Shown piece after piece: positions 7,637 to 18,100 of a stretch of 64,000 nucleotides of DNA; position 1 is the first letter of the stretch; each line of letters starts with the position of its first letter. The notes below the pieces were generated by a model that worked only from the letters and a program-made list of their open reading frames with translations, made no database searches and was not told the origin of the DNA. The stretch covers positions 62,001 to 126,000 of the forward strand of contig JBBDRD010000041.1 of NCBI GenBank assembly GCA_040905665.1. Reading direction: 5' to 3'. Origin of the DNA: DASVCN01 sp040905665. Lineage in GTDB: Bacteria > Deinococcota > Deinococci > Deinococcales > Trueperaceae. The position numbers and the translations under genes were made by a program.

Positions 7637-8725
7637 GTGGAGGTAGTTGAGTTCGCTCGGTGGCAGCGGGCACGCCAGCTCGTTCTGAGCTACGGCTGGA
7701 ACTCTACCTCCTATCAAATCCTCAATCCCGGTATGGAGTTGTGGTTTGGCGAGGCCGACTTCGCGGTGGTGGGTTTCGTCACACGACTGGGTGTGCGCGT
7801 GGCGGCCGGGGCGCCGGTCTGCCCGCCGGCCCGCCTCCTCGAAGCAGTTGCTGCGTTCGAGGAGGTAGCCAACAGGCAGGGCGAGAGGGTCTGCTGGTTC
7901 GCCGCCGAGTCTCGACTAGAAGAGTTGTTGTGCCACCGGAGTAAACGAGCCCGGGTGAAGCTGGGTGCACAACCGGTGTCGGATCCCCAGGAGTGGCGGA
8001 CGCGCGTGGAGGGGCTGTCAACGGTACGGGCGCAGTTCAACAGGGCAAGGAACAAGGGTGTGACGGTAACGAAATGGCCGGCGGCCAGGGCCCACAACGA
8101 TCCCGCCCTGCGAGACTGCCTGCAGGAGTGGCTGGCGCAGCGCGGGCTTCCCCCGCTGCACTTCCTAATCGAGAGCAGCACTCTCGATCATCTGGACGAC
8201 CGGCGGCTGTACGTTGCCGAGCGCCAAGGCGAGGTCATCGGGTTCGTGGTTGCATCCCCAGTGTCAGCCCGAGAGGGCTGGCTGATCGAGCAGGTCATCC
8301 GCCGACCACATGCAGTCAACGGTACGGCGGAGTTGATGATCGACACCGCCGTTCGTGAGCTTGCCGAAAGCGGCGCGTCCTATCTGACCCTGGGACTCGC
8401 GCCCCTCGCCCGGGAGGGAGGTGAGGCCGGCGCCAGCGAACCCTGGTGGTTGCGGATGCTCCTGGCCTGGGCTCGTGCCCACGGACGCAGGTTCTACAAC
8501 TTTCGTGGACTGGAGTTCTTCAAGAGCAAGTTCCGACCACCCCGTTGGGACCCGATATACGTCATCCAGCCCGGTCCCCGGGTCTCGGCCCGCACGATCT
8601 ATGCAGTTGCTGCCGCGTTCAGTCATGGTCCGCCGCTCGCGATGCTGGCTCGAGCCCTCCTCGACGCCGTAGGCGAGGAAACAGGCGCAGCGCTCCGCCG
8701 GCTATGGCGGCAGCAGGACCGATAA
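7637..8725 (+). CDS. DUF2156 protein (GNAT fold, phosphatidylglycerol lysyltransferase C-domain-like)
   Basis: A protein of 362 residues starting with GTG at 7637. It has the features of the soluble domain of MprF-type lysyltransferases: YGWNSTSYQILNPGMELWF at the start, a central FNRARNKGVTVTKWP segment and a C-terminal GRRFYNFRGLEFFKSKFRPP motif before PIYVI. Two GNAT-like halves are expected. MprF proteins transfer amino acids from aminoacyl-tRNA to membrane lipids. Stand-alone DUF2156 proteins lack the membrane flippase part and their substrates are mostly unknown. It follows the quinate-dehydrogenase-like gene closely and is probably co-transcribed with it. Confidence 0.75.
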   Translation: MEVVEFARWQRARQLVLSYGWNSTSYQILNPGMELWFGEADFAVVGFVTRLGVRVAAGAPVCPPARLLEAVAAFEEVANRQGERVCWFAAESRLEELLCHRSKRARVKLGAQPVSDPQEWRTRVEGLSTVRAQFNRARNKGVTVTKWPAARAHNDPALRDCLQEWLAQRGLPPLHFLIESSTLDHLDDRRLYVAERQGEVIGFVVASPVSAREGWLIEQVIRRPHAVNGTAELMIDTAVRELAESGASYLTLGLAPLAREGGEAGASEPWWLRMLLAWARAHGRRFYNFRGLEFFKSKFRPPRWDPIYVIQPGPRVSARTIYAVAAAFSHGPPLAMLARALLDAVGEETGAALRRLWRQQDR

Positions 8726-8836
8726 GCGAATCGGAGCCGGCTCCGGCGCAGGTCCGGCTCTTTAGGGGGTGAACCTGATGTCTCGCCCGTTATCGGACAG
8801 GGTGGCCAGGCTAGCGCGACGGGCTATTGTGGAGTC

Positions 8837-9523
8837 GTGAAAGAAGCTGCGCCCCCGGCCGCTGGAGGCCCCTCCATTCAAAATTCCATAGCTCAAGATT
8901 CGGCTGGCCACGACCCCAGCGCCCAAGAGCCCAGCGGCCACGACCCCAGCACCCATGAGTGTACGGTCCAACTGCATTCGTTCGAGGACCGGGCCGCCAA
9001 GGCGAGAAGCGCCATCTGCGAGTTGCTCGAGCGTGACGACGTCCTCATCCTCGATACCGAGACGACCGGGGTGGGCGACGCCGAGGTCATCGAGTTGTCA
9101 CTCATAGACACCTCGGGAACGGTTCTGCTCGACACCCTGGTGCGGCCGCGGCGCAGCAGGATGAATCCCTATGCGCAGCGGATTCACGGAATCAGTAGCG
9201 AGATGCTCGCCGACCAACCATCCTGGCCCGAGGTGCTTCCCGAACTTGAACTAATAGCGGGCAGTGCCACGCTGCTTGCCTGGAACGCGCAGTTCGACCG
9301 GCAGATGCTGGTGAACTCCTCGCGTGCCTGGGAACTCGATCCACCTCGGCTGCTGTTCGTATGCGCCATGCGGCTGTACGCCCAGCTGCACGGTCGGCGT
9401 GGTTATGGACTGCACCGGGCGATCGGCGACCGTGGCATGCAGCACCTTTTCGAACAACATGCCAGTCACCGGGCACTGGGTGACGTTCAACTTGTGCTCG
9501 AACTGCTTCGAGCCTGCCGCTGA
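8837..9523 (+). CDS. DnaQ-like DEDDh 3'-5' exonuclease
   Basis: A protein of 228 residues beginning with GTG at 8837. The N-terminal 55 residues are low-complexity with a repeated GHDPS unit. The exonuclease domain follows: VLILDTETTG (ExoI, metal ligands Asp and Glu), LLAWNAQFDRQML (ExoII, Asp) and HRALGDVQLVLELL (ExoIII, His and Asp). All four DEDDh residues are present. Such enzymes remove 3' nucleotides from DNA or RNA. It could be a proofreading subunit, an RNase T-like enzyme or a nuclease-repair factor. A TATTGT box lies six bases before the start. Confidence 0.85.
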   Translation: MKEAAPPAAGGPSIQNSIAQDSAGHDPSAQEPSGHDPSTHECTVQLHSFEDRAAKARSAICELLERDDVLILDTETTGVGDAEVIELSLIDTSGTVLLDTLVRPRRSRMNPYAQRIHGISSEMLADQPSWPEVLPELELIAGSATLLAWNAQFDRQMLVNSSRAWELDPPRLLFVCAMRLYAQLHGRRGYGLHRAIGDRGMQHLFEQHASHRALGDVQLVLELLRACR

Positions 9524-9543
9524 TCTAGAAGTAGCGCAACTGC

Positions 9544-10686
9544 TTAGCGGCTGCGCTTCACCAGGTATACGTCGTCCCTTATGGGCGCAACCGCTCCCTC
9601 CGAATGCCGCGCCACCTCTGCCAGGCCGTGCTGAACCGCGTCCAGTGGCAGCCTCAATGCCTCGGCAACGCTCGCAGCACGCACGATTGCCGGGGTGGCG
9701 GGATCCTGCAGGTAGCGCGAGATCCGACCCGAGAGATCTCCTTCTGATGAAGAAGCCCCGAGCAGGACCGGCTCTAGTTCGGCGTCTTGGCGCCGTTCCT
9801 GCGGCTCCGAACGCTGCTCCTGCTTGGGCGCCAGCGGCGCCTGTCGCTGCGCGTCTCGAGGGGTTCCGCTGGGCCTCCGCTGCGTCTCGTCCGGGCGTTC
9901 CTCGAACTCACCACGGCGCTGCTCGGCCGCTGGGCGTGACAGGTCACGCGGCGAGCGATGCCACTCCTCACCGCCGCCCACGTCAATAGCCGGCTCCTTT
10001 AGCGACTGTCGGCTTTCCGTCTGCCGCCGTTCCTCCCGCTCGTCCTGCCTATTGCCGGAGTCTGGGTCGAAATCAAGGTCGAGAGGCTCGACCGCCCTCG
10101 CTGCCTGCCCCCGGCGTTGTATCGGGTCGTGCAGTACGTTCTGCCAGCCGCCCTTGATCTCGGGCACGGGTGGGGCCAGATAGGCCGCCGTAGCCGGAGC
10201 CTTGGAAGGCCCTGAAGCCTGATCGCGTTGCGACGGCTCCCGCCGGCGCGAATTCTCGGGTGCTGCTTCCCTGACTTCATTACGTTGGTCCTCCTGCGCC
10301 GTTACTGACGCCATGGAGGGTGATGCCATCGATGGTGACCCCAGCGATGGCGATTGGGCCGAGGTCGACTGTCGGCGCTCTCGAATTATCGGCGTTAGCC
10401 TGAGCCCATCCGTAAGCGCGATGGATACCGCATCGTTCGGCCGCAGGTCGTGCTCCTCGAAGAAGGGGCCCAGCCCCTCGAGTTGCCGCGGCGAATGGAA
10501 CGTAACCATCAACTCGCGGCCGGCAACCGTATCGCTAGCTTGTAAGTCCCCTTCGGGAAGAACGCCATAAAAGCGACGAGGCAGGTTGATCGCGCCTCGT
10601 CGGATGTCGATTCTAGTGAGGTCCACTGTGAGCGGCCGGGATTCCTCTCCCTCGCCGAGCGGTCCAAACTTGCTCACGTCATTCAC
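9544..10686 (-). CDS. Unknown protein: N-terminal beta-rich domain, long disordered linker, C-terminal helical domain
   Basis: A protein of 380 residues from the GTG at 10686, which has GGGAGG five bases upstream; an ATG at 10731 is an alternative. The first 110 residues form a folded unit (LTVDLTRIDIRRGAINLPRR, then RPNDAVSIALTDGLRLTPII). The middle 210 residues are rich in Gln, Arg, Glu, Pro and Ser and look disordered and highly charged. The last 60 residues (GRISRYLQDPATPAIVRAASVAEALRLPLDAV, written in part) look like a winged-helix fold. This architecture suggests DNA or RNA binding, but I do not recognise the family. Confidence 0.65.
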   Translation of the reverse strand: MNDVSKFGPLGEGEESRPLTVDLTRIDIRRGAINLPRRFYGVLPEGDLQASDTVAGRELMVTFHSPRQLEGLGPFFEEHDLRPNDAVSIALTDGLRLTPIIRERRQSTSAQSPSLGSPSMASPSMASVTAQEDQRNEVREAAPENSRRREPSQRDQASGPSKAPATAAYLAPPVPEIKGGWQNVLHDPIQRRGQAARAVEPLDLDFDPDSGNRQDEREERRQTESRQSLKEPAIDVGGGEEWHRSPRDLSRPAAEQRRGEFEERPDETQRRPSGTPRDAQRQAPLAPKQEQRSEPQERRQDAELEPVLLGASSSEGDLSGRISRYLQDPATPAIVRAASVAEALRLPLDAVQHGLAEVARHSEGAVAPIRDDVYLVKRSR

Positions 10687-10844
10687 CGGCACCTCCCGGT
10701 TCGACCCCCATCCGCGGCCTCCAATCGACATGCTGCTGTCCTTGTCATCATACAACATCCATCGCACGAGGTGCATTAGTGCACAATCCCTGGTACTTGA
10801 AGACGCCAAGGGAACCGCAGGCGACTTGTGGCCGTGTAGCGATC

Positions 10845-13800
10845 TCAGGAAGCTATGGAGCCTTTGGCGCCGATGCCCAGCGAGCGGGCCGTACGAAGAA
10901 GCTCGCGATTAACCGGATTCGCATTCAAGAACCGATCGCGCGCTTCCTCACTGTCGAGCGTGCGCGCTACCCCTTCGACCCATGCGACGCAGCGCTCCAA
11001 TTCAATCGTTGCCTCAGTGGCTCCTGCGGCTGCCAAAGCGCGGTATCGGGTGAACAGCACCTCGGCAAGATAGAAGTCGGCGGGATCGTAACGGGCAAGC
11101 AGCAGGGCGGCGCTGTCGGCGTGAGCGCGAGCATCGCCGGTACAGCCCAGCGCCAGCGATGCCTGGGCGCAACGGGTTCGCGCAGCAATCCGCAAGCCGC
11201 CGAGCTCGTGCGAGCGCGCCAACTCCAAGGCCTCGTAGGCGGCAGCAAGCGCGGCTTCGGCCGGCAGCACGAGCGCCTTGACGATAAGCAACTGCGCCCG
11301 CCGCAAAGGGCGCCCGCTGGTACTCAACTGCTCTTCCGCCTCGGCCAGAAGCGGCGTGGGATCCTCACCCTGGGCGTGGAGTACCACCGCCAGGGCCTGC
11401 AATCCGGAACTGCGAAACTGGCGCGGCATGTTCGGCTGGGCTAGCGCCGCCTCGAGCAGAACACGCGCCTCGTCAAACCTTCCCATGATCGTGTGGGCAA
11501 GCGCTAAGTGGCGCCGCGCCGGCCCGACGATCCAGGTGTTCAGCTCCTCAGCCAGCTCGAGCGCTTGGCCAAGTGTTTCCATCGCGCTTTGTAGACTGCC
11601 CAGGTCACGAGCGGCGGCGCCGGCAGCAAGGAGAGCGTGAACGCGCAAGTCGTTGGCGCCGTGAACCTGGTCGAGCAGCAGCAACATGCGTTCGGCCGTC
11701 GCAAGAGAGTCCCGCGCATGACCTAGCTCAGCCTGGCTCACGGCGAGATTCCCCATCACTTGAATCTGCCCTAGCCGGCCCCCGTGTTGCGCCCGCAACG
11801 CCGCAGCTCGAGAGTGGTACTCGATCGCCTCACGGTGACGATCGAGATGGTCGAGGATCACACCCATGTTTGCCAGGGATTCGGAGAGCCTCAGTGGATC
11901 GTCGCACTGCTCGCCCAGGGAGATCGCCTCGTCTAGGATCGTCACCGTCTCGTCGATTCGGTCCTGTAGCCACAGCGCGCCCACGACATTATTGAGCAGC
12001 TCCACCTGAAGTCCCACGTCGCCCGACGCCAGCGCGTGGCGATGTCCTTCGCGCGCCGCCGCCTCACTTTCCTCGGCCTTTGCAACCAACTGCAGGAACA
12101 GTGCGCGCGTCTGCCAGGCGACGGCCAACTGGTCGGGCGAACGGGCGAGCCTGAAGATCGAACGTTCCAACTCGGCATGATCCGGCCCGTAGTCCCTTTT
12201 GAGGAACAGCTCAACGAGTGTTGACAGGACGGCGAAGGAGCCATCGCTATCGCGGTTTCGCTCGAGCAGCTCTGCGGCCTGCCGATAGCAAGCGGCTGCT
12301 TCGTCGAGCCGATAGGCGGCCGCCGCGGAGTCACCGGCCTCCTTGAGGAAAGGCGCGGCGCGTAGCTCGTCGCCGGCCGCCATGAAGTGGCGGGCGATCA
12401 GGGCCGGCGGCACGGGTATGCCTTCGAGATAGAGCGCGACGCGGTGGTGAAGAAGGCGACGAGCGGCGGCCGGTGTTCCGTCGAGTACCGCCTGATGTAC
12501 CAGATCGTGACTAAACCCCTCGTCATTCACCAGCTGAGCGCCTTCGAGCTCCATCAACGGCTGGGCCAACTCGAAAGGGTCGGAGTCCAGGACGTAGCCC
12601 GCGGCCTTCAGGTCGAAAGCATCCTCGAGGACAGCAACCGCTCGCGCCAGCCGCAGGGCTCCCGGGGTCAAACGATCGAGACGTTGCGCGACGATCGCAC
12701 CCAGCTGACGGGGCGGGCGTAGTCGTGCGGGAAAGGGTAGCTCCAGTCCGCCGGTCTCGGCCAGACTCTTGAGGGTTTCCACGATAAATAGCGGATTCCC
12801 TCCGGTATAACGGGCGAGTGGCCGGGCGAGATCAGAAGATGTTTGCAGAGAAAGTCCGCCTAGCAACTGATCGATCGCGTCCGTGCGGAGGGGTCGGAGT
12901 TCCACCATGGCCGCGGCCCCCGTTGCCAGCAGCTCCTGCATTCGGCGTTCCTGAGCAGGTTCCAGCTCGCCGGTGCGGTAGCCGAGCAACCACCTGGGTC
13001 CCTGGTCGCCTTTTGGTACGGCCGCCAGCATGTAGCCCAGCGCTTCGAAGGAGGCCTCATCGGCGTAGTGCAGGTCGTCCACCACCACTGCCGAGTAGCC
13101 CGCCGCCGCAGCCGCCCTGAACGCCTCTGCCTTCGCCTCCAGCAATCTGGTCTTGTCTTCCTCGCCGGCAAGTGGCCCTAACGGGTTTTCCTCGAGTTCG
13201 GGGACCAGCCGCGCCAGTTCGCGCCTGGTCCAATCGGCGAGTCTTGGCCCACCTTCACCGATAAGCAGATCGCGCCAACCGCGCGAGAAGAGCGCGTAGG
13301 GGATCCCCTTGTCGCCCGGCCGGGCGCCGAATCGCACGAACTGGCCGTGCTGGGAAACGAAATCAAGCAGCAGACGCGTCTTGCCCATCCCCGGCTCACC
13401 ACAAACGACCATCACTTGGCCCCGTCGCCAGGCGTTCTCCAATACCCCCCACTCTGCATCCCGACCGGCTAGCAGCGGCGGTCGCTCGAGAACCAGCGGC
13501 AGCGAGGGACGTAATCCCCTTCCGGGCAAAGACGGCGGCTCCCGCTCGATCTCGGCGGCCAGCGCTACCGTCTCGGGCAAGGGGTCAACGCCCAACTCGC
13601 GTTGCACCGTGTCGCGGCAGCGGCCGAAGGCGCGCAGCGCAGCAGCCCGGTCGCCCGAGAGGTAGTGCAGGCGCATGATGCGCCGGTACGCCTCCTCGGA
13701 GAGGGGGTCCAGCTCCAGCAGCCGCTCCGCTAGACGCAGGGCGCCGGCGTGGTCGTGCTCCGCCCGACGCCGCTCGATCTCATCCTCTAGCAGCTCCCGC

Positions 13801-14225
13801 CTGAGGGCGACGAGGCGCTCGCGCTGAGTGGTGAGCCACTCGAGCAGTTCCGGGCAGTCGTCGTAATCATGCCCGGCCAAGAGCTCTCCCGCTACCGTCG
13901 CTCTAAAAGCAATACCCTCGAACACCGCGGCAGCCTGGAGCTTCACTACGTCCACTTCGACGTGCGGAAGCAAGCGGATCAGGTCGGCGGTATCGAGCAG
14001 ATCGTCGCCGGCGGAGGTACGCAGGCGACGCAGAAGTTGGCGCAGGTTGCCCCTGGCGCGCTCCTCCCCCGAGTCGGGCCACAGCAATCCCGCCAATCGC
14101 GATCGCCCGGCGGCCCCCTCGAGCGCCAGGACGGCGAGGAGTGCGGCCGTCTTTCGTTCCGGTACGACCCTTCTTCCCGCTCTCTCGAGGGACGCTTCCC
14201 CGAGGACCCGCAATTGCCAGACCAT
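10845..14225 (-). CDS. SARP-type transcriptional regulator: BTAD plus AAA ATPase plus TPR repeats
   Basis: A protein of 1,126 residues. Residues 1-95 form an OmpR-like winged helix (LAGLLWPDSGEERARGNLRQ). Residues 95-240 are the bacterial transcriptional activator domain with DPLSEEAYRRIMRLHYLSGD. From about 260 an AAA/NACHT-like ATPase follows, with Walker A GEPGMGKTR and Walker B SAVVVDDLHYAD. The C-terminal 500 residues are TPR-like helical repeats. Such proteins activate nearby genes, often under control of a bound ligand. A TATACT box (14239-14234) lies eight bases before the ATG, so the mRNA is probably leaderless. No target gene is obvious. Confidence 0.9.
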   Translation of the reverse strand: MVWQLRVLGEASLERAGRRVVPERKTAALLAVLALEGAAGRSRLAGLLWPDSGEERARGNLRQLLRRLRTSAGDDLLDTADLIRLLPHVEVDVVKLQAAAVFEGIAFRATVAGELLAGHDYDDCPELLEWLTTQRERLVALRRELLEDEIERRRAEHDHAGALRLAERLLELDPLSEEAYRRIMRLHYLSGDRAAALRAFGRCRDTVQRELGVDPLPETVALAAEIEREPPSLPGRGLRPSLPLVLERPPLLAGRDAEWGVLENAWRRGQVMVVCGEPGMGKTRLLLDFVSQHGQFVRFGARPGDKGIPYALFSRGWRDLLIGEGGPRLADWTRRELARLVPELEENPLGPLAGEEDKTRLLEAKAEAFRAAAAAGYSAVVVDDLHYADEASFEALGYMLAAVPKGDQGPRWLLGYRTGELEPAQERRMQELLATGAAAMVELRPLRTDAIDQLLGGLSLQTSSDLARPLARYTGGNPLFIVETLKSLAETGGLELPFPARLRPPRQLGAIVAQRLDRLTPGALRLARAVAVLEDAFDLKAAGYVLDSDPFELAQPLMELEGAQLVNDEGFSHDLVHQAVLDGTPAAARRLLHHRVALYLEGIPVPPALIARHFMAAGDELRAAPFLKEAGDSAAAAYRLDEAAACYRQAAELLERNRDSDGSFAVLSTLVELFLKRDYGPDHAELERSIFRLARSPDQLAVAWQTRALFLQLVAKAEESEAAAREGHRHALASGDVGLQVELLNNVVGALWLQDRIDETVTILDEAISLGEQCDDPLRLSESLANMGVILDHLDRHREAIEYHSRAAALRAQHGGRLGQIQVMGNLAVSQAELGHARDSLATAERMLLLLDQVHGANDLRVHALLAAGAAARDLGSLQSAMETLGQALELAEELNTWIVGPARRHLALAHTIMGRFDEARVLLEAALAQPNMPRQFRSSGLQALAVVLHAQGEDPTPLLAEAEEQLSTSGRPLRRAQLLIVKALVLPAEAALAAAYEALELARSHELGGLRIAARTRCAQASLALGCTGDARAHADSAALLLARYDPADFYLAEVLFTRYRALAAAGATEATIELERCVAWVEGVARTLDSEEARDRFLNANPVNRELLRTARSLGIGAKGSIAS

Positions 14226-14233
14226 TACTCGAA

Positions 14234-14239
14234 AGTATA
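14234..14239 (-). promoter_or_regulatory. -10 box of the SARP regulator, leaderless
   Basis: TATACT is read on the minus strand and ends eight bases before the ATG. There is no clear -35 hexamer and no ribosome-binding site, which is consistent with transcription starting at the start codon. Confidence 0.45.
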
Positions 14240-14300
14240 GGCCAGTACCGCACCATAAAATGAAAACGCCGGCTCGGAAACGCCAACCAGCAGCGCCGAC

Positions 14301-14963
14301 TCAGAAGCGAAGGGTAAACTCCTGCAGCGCCCTCACCATGGCAGCCTCGGCAGCGTCGGCGACCAGCGGTCCGTAGGTGGGGTCCTCCGCCGACAGGTTA
14401 CCGACCAGCGGCACCCCGGTGAAGCTGATGTTCGGGTTGCGCTTGCTGGCGCTTGCATCGACCGAGACCACGATCTGGCCGGTGATCACATCGGTCGCCC
14501 GCATGTCGACGCTTATATCGGCTTGGACCACTCCGCCGCCGAATCCGGCGAGGGCGCCGCTGGGTCGGCTGAGCGTGGAGCGAGTGACAACACCTGTGAT
14601 TACGTAGCCCGCTCCTGCCGCCCGCGCCAATTCGGCCGGATCGGTGGATTCGAGTCCTTGCGCAGCAATAAGGGATTGGAGTTCCGACTGCTCGATCACC
14701 CGGTAGCAGCCCGAGTTGACCATCAGATTGATGAGCCGCGCAGTGGCTGCCACCTCGACACCCAGCACGTGCGCGCCGCCGTACCCGGCGCCGGTATTCT
14801 CGAACTCGATAATTGCCACGGTAGGCATCGTGTCGTCGTAGCAGGTCACCTGCGCTGCGGCGGTGCTCGCGGGCGCCGAGGTCGTGGGGGCACAAGCTGC
14901 CACCACGAGAAGCACCACGAGCGAAATTACCCAGGCGGACTTTTTCATACCGATCTTCTTCAT
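14301..14963 (-). CDS. CsgG/HfaB-like outer-membrane lipoprotein
   Basis: A protein of 220 residues. The start is the ATG at 14963, with AAGGAG nine bases upstream; a second in-frame ATG lies five codons later. A lipoprotein signal ends in the lipobox VVAAC. The mature part contains TVAIIEFENTGAGYGG, LINLMVNSGCYRVIEQSELQ and AAGAGYVITGVVTR, the pattern of the CsgG family, whose members form outer-membrane pores for curli or act as envelope lipoproteins. No curli subunits are visible nearby. It is the last gene of an operon after a vWA protein and a transglutaminase-like protein. Confidence 0.8.
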   Translation of the reverse strand: MKKIGMKKSAWVISLVVLLVVAACAPTTSAPASTAAAQVTCYDDTMPTVAIIEFENTGAGYGGAHVLGVEVAATARLINLMVNSGCYRVIEQSELQSLIAAQGLESTDPAELARAAGAGYVITGVVTRSTLSRPSGALAGFGGGVVQADISVDMRATDVITGQIVVSVDASASKRNPNISFTGVPLVGNLSAEDPTYGPLVADAAEAAMVRALQEFTLRF

Positions 14964-14974
14964 ACCGATCTTCT
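14943..14974. repeat. Tandem duplication over the csgG-like start codon
   Basis: ATACCGATCTTCTTC is followed by ATACCGATCTTCTCC, a nearly exact 15-base duplication. It doubles the start region, giving MKKIG followed by MKKSA, and leaves two possible in-frame start codons, only the first of which has a good ribosome site. Confidence 0.7.
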
Positions 14975-15121
14975 CCTTTGATATTGCCCCACGAACCTTG
15001 CCATGAGGTTGATGATCGCTGTCAGAGTGCGGTGTTACCCGACTCGTACTGCCAAGCCGTGATGGACGGACCGAAGCCGCCAGTTCGAGTTGCCGAGTAG
15101 CCTGACGAGGAAACCCGCGTA

Positions 15122-18100
15122 TCACTGCCCCTCACCGCCCAGCAACAACTGCTGCTCATCGTCTCCGCGCACGCGTACCTCCTCGAACATCTCTCCAGAA
15201 CCGGAAACCCGCACCGTGTAGATGCCGGGCGGGACCGAAACCGGATCTCCGCCCACCGTGCCGCTGATTACTACAGTTCCGCCCACGTCGAGAACCTCGA
15301 AGCTGGGCTCGAGCGCCGCGCCTAAGGCGGCCGCCAAACCCTCCTCGTCGCTGGCATCGAAGAAGCGTCCGCCGCCAAGATCGGCGAGATGCGCGAAGGC
15401 GGCCTTCGCCTCCTCGGATGCCACGTCGAACGAGATGATGTGTAGCTGCACTTGGGGGCCGGCGCCCCTCAATGACGTCACCGCCGCTTCCACATCACCG
15501 CCGCACGACTCCTCGCCGTCGGTTAGCAAGATGACGGTGGCCCCGCCGCCCCGCTCCCCGCTAGCACGCCCGCCCAGATCACCGGGCACCTCCAAGAGAG
15601 AGGCGGCCAGCGGCGTACCGGACAGGAGCTGCGGTTGGGCCGTGGCAACGGCATTCTGCGCCCTGGTGCGGTCGAGCGGCGCCAGCGGAAGCTCGAGCCT
15701 GGTATCGCAGCTGTTGGGCCGCACGTGGCCGAACACCCTCAGCGCGAAGGGGGTGCCCTCCGGCAGCGTTTCGGTCACCAGCCCGTGCAGAACTCGCTTG
15801 GCCACCTCCACGCGACTGGGACCGCTGGGCAGAGCCCGGCTCATCGAACCCGACAGGTCGAGTACGATCTCCACCGGCGGATTGCCGGCGACCCCTTCAC
15901 TGCGGCCGACGCTGAGGAGGCCGGGACCGGGCGGCGCCCGGTACGCGGTGTTTGCTTCGAGCTGATAGTGAGCCGGCCGCCGCAGGTGACAGGTGGCACG
16001 GGCGAAGCCCGCCTCGAAATCACCGACGCCACGCGCGTAGTCGTAGTAGCCGCCGGCTACATCTGCCCACGACTGCATGAGGTCCTGGGTGTAGGTCGAG
16101 CCGGCGGAACTGGTCTCGAAGGTGAAGACCCGCGGGCGCACTCGCTCGAGTTCGGTCCAGAGCTGCGGATTGAGATTACGGCCGTTGCTCTCGGCGTCGG
16201 TCATGAACATGATCGCCCGCGTTCCGTCGCGCTCGCCCAGAGCCTGCGTCGCGGCGAGGAGATTTGCTTCTGCATTGCTCGAGCCCGCCGTCCGGCCATA
16301 GTTGTTGAGCGCGGTCATCAGCTCGAGCGGATCGTCGCTCCAGTCGGGGAGCAGGAACATGCCCTCCGGGTACTCCTCGAAAGCCAGGAGCTGGGCGGCT
16401 TCTCGCCCTGGCTGAACCTCTGTAACGAAGCCCGCCACGGTCTGATAGATGATGTCCAGATAAGCACCCATCGACCCGCTGTTGTCCCAGGCGAACACCA
16501 CCGAGCGGGGCGGCTCCTCGAGCCGGAGGTAGTAGTCGCCCGGCTCGACGAAGGCGCTAAGGGTGACCGCGGCCGGTGAGCCGCTCTGGTCGTACAGGAG
16601 TGGGCTGCCGGCACCATCCACCAACTCGTAGCGCACCCCCAGGATCGGCTCACCGATGAGCGTCAGCTCGAGACTGTTCTCTCCCTCTGGCACCGTAATC
16701 CGGTACCAGTCGACATCCTCACCGATCACTACACGGCCCTCGACCAGTTCCCCGGGAACCAGGTCCTGGGCGCTCGCGAGAGCGTCGTTGTCGTCGTTCT
16801 CGCCAAGGGCGACCACCGCAGTCGGTTGCTCGAGCGCCTCGAATATCGCCGCGCGCCGATTTTGGCCCCACTCTCCCAGAACGGTTCGGTACCTCTCCGA
16901 TACGGGGACCTCCCGCACCCGTACGGCTGCGGGCATCAGGTAGCTCGACCGTTCGACCACGTCCAGCGCCCGTAACCGCACGAAACGTGCCCACGGCATT
17001 TCATCTAGCGTGAACTCCGCTTGTTCGTCAACGCGCCAGGTTCCCAGCTCGGTCCAGGGTCCCACCGGACTTTCGAGGCTGACCGCGACATCCACCGCCG
17101 CGATACTCGTCAGGTTGTCGTCCGGAGCGGCGCTAACCCACTCGAGAGCGGCGATACGGGCGGCGCGGTTATTGTGGAAGCCGATAGCCCATTCGATGCT
17201 GTTTTCGCCTGCATCCGTGCCAATCGCCCACACGTCGGAGTTTTCGTCCAGGACCTCGCTGCCACTCCCGGTGTCGGGCTTCGACCAGACGAGGTAACCC
17301 CCGGTCGCCGGGGAAGCCAGGTTGGCGCCGCGCTCCCCCAGGAAGTTACTCGCGTCGGCCGTAACCGCCTTGAACTCGCCAAGCGTGATTCTCCCCGGGT
17401 AGCCGGTCTGATTGGAAAGCGCGATAAGCCGCAGGTAGCCGGCGGTCACCGGCTCATCGAACAAGAACGCCTGCTCCACGGCCGCTGGTCCCAACCGTGC
17501 ACTCAGCAGCGGCTCGAACTGCTCACCGTCATCCGACGCCTGCAACTCGAAGTGGGCCAAACGCTCCCCCACAGAGCCCTGGGCGTAAGGATTGAGCAGG
17601 ATTCCGGCCAGCGGCGCCGAATCGTCGGCCAGTCGGAAAGTAACGAACGAACCGACGTTTCCTTGCCAGCCTGTTGATGGCGCTACCACTCCGTCAATCA
17701 GCCTCGGCGGAGCACCGCCCGAACCGGCGTCGGCGATCTGCCCCCCGAAACCGGACCAGGCGAGATTGAGTCCACCGAGGAGCGCGTCGGGTACCGGCCA
17801 GAGCGCGCCGGGAAGTACCGGTGGAACACCACAAGTGGCCCGGAACGAAAGGGTGGCGCTGGGACCACCGGCGGCGAAGTAGGCAGCTGCGATTGCCGAC
17901 TCGCTGCCGCCGACCGAGCGGGCTTGCACGGTGATCCTGGTAATGAGATCGTCCCGGGCATCGGGCAGCACCTCGACGAAGAGAGGGATGCTACGACGTT
18001 CACCTGCGCTTAGGGTAAAGTCCGTTTCCTCCGGTACGGGCCGCCAAGCGTAGTGGGAGCTGGCAGCGATGAGCTCCACCCTTCGCGCGACATCGTCCAT

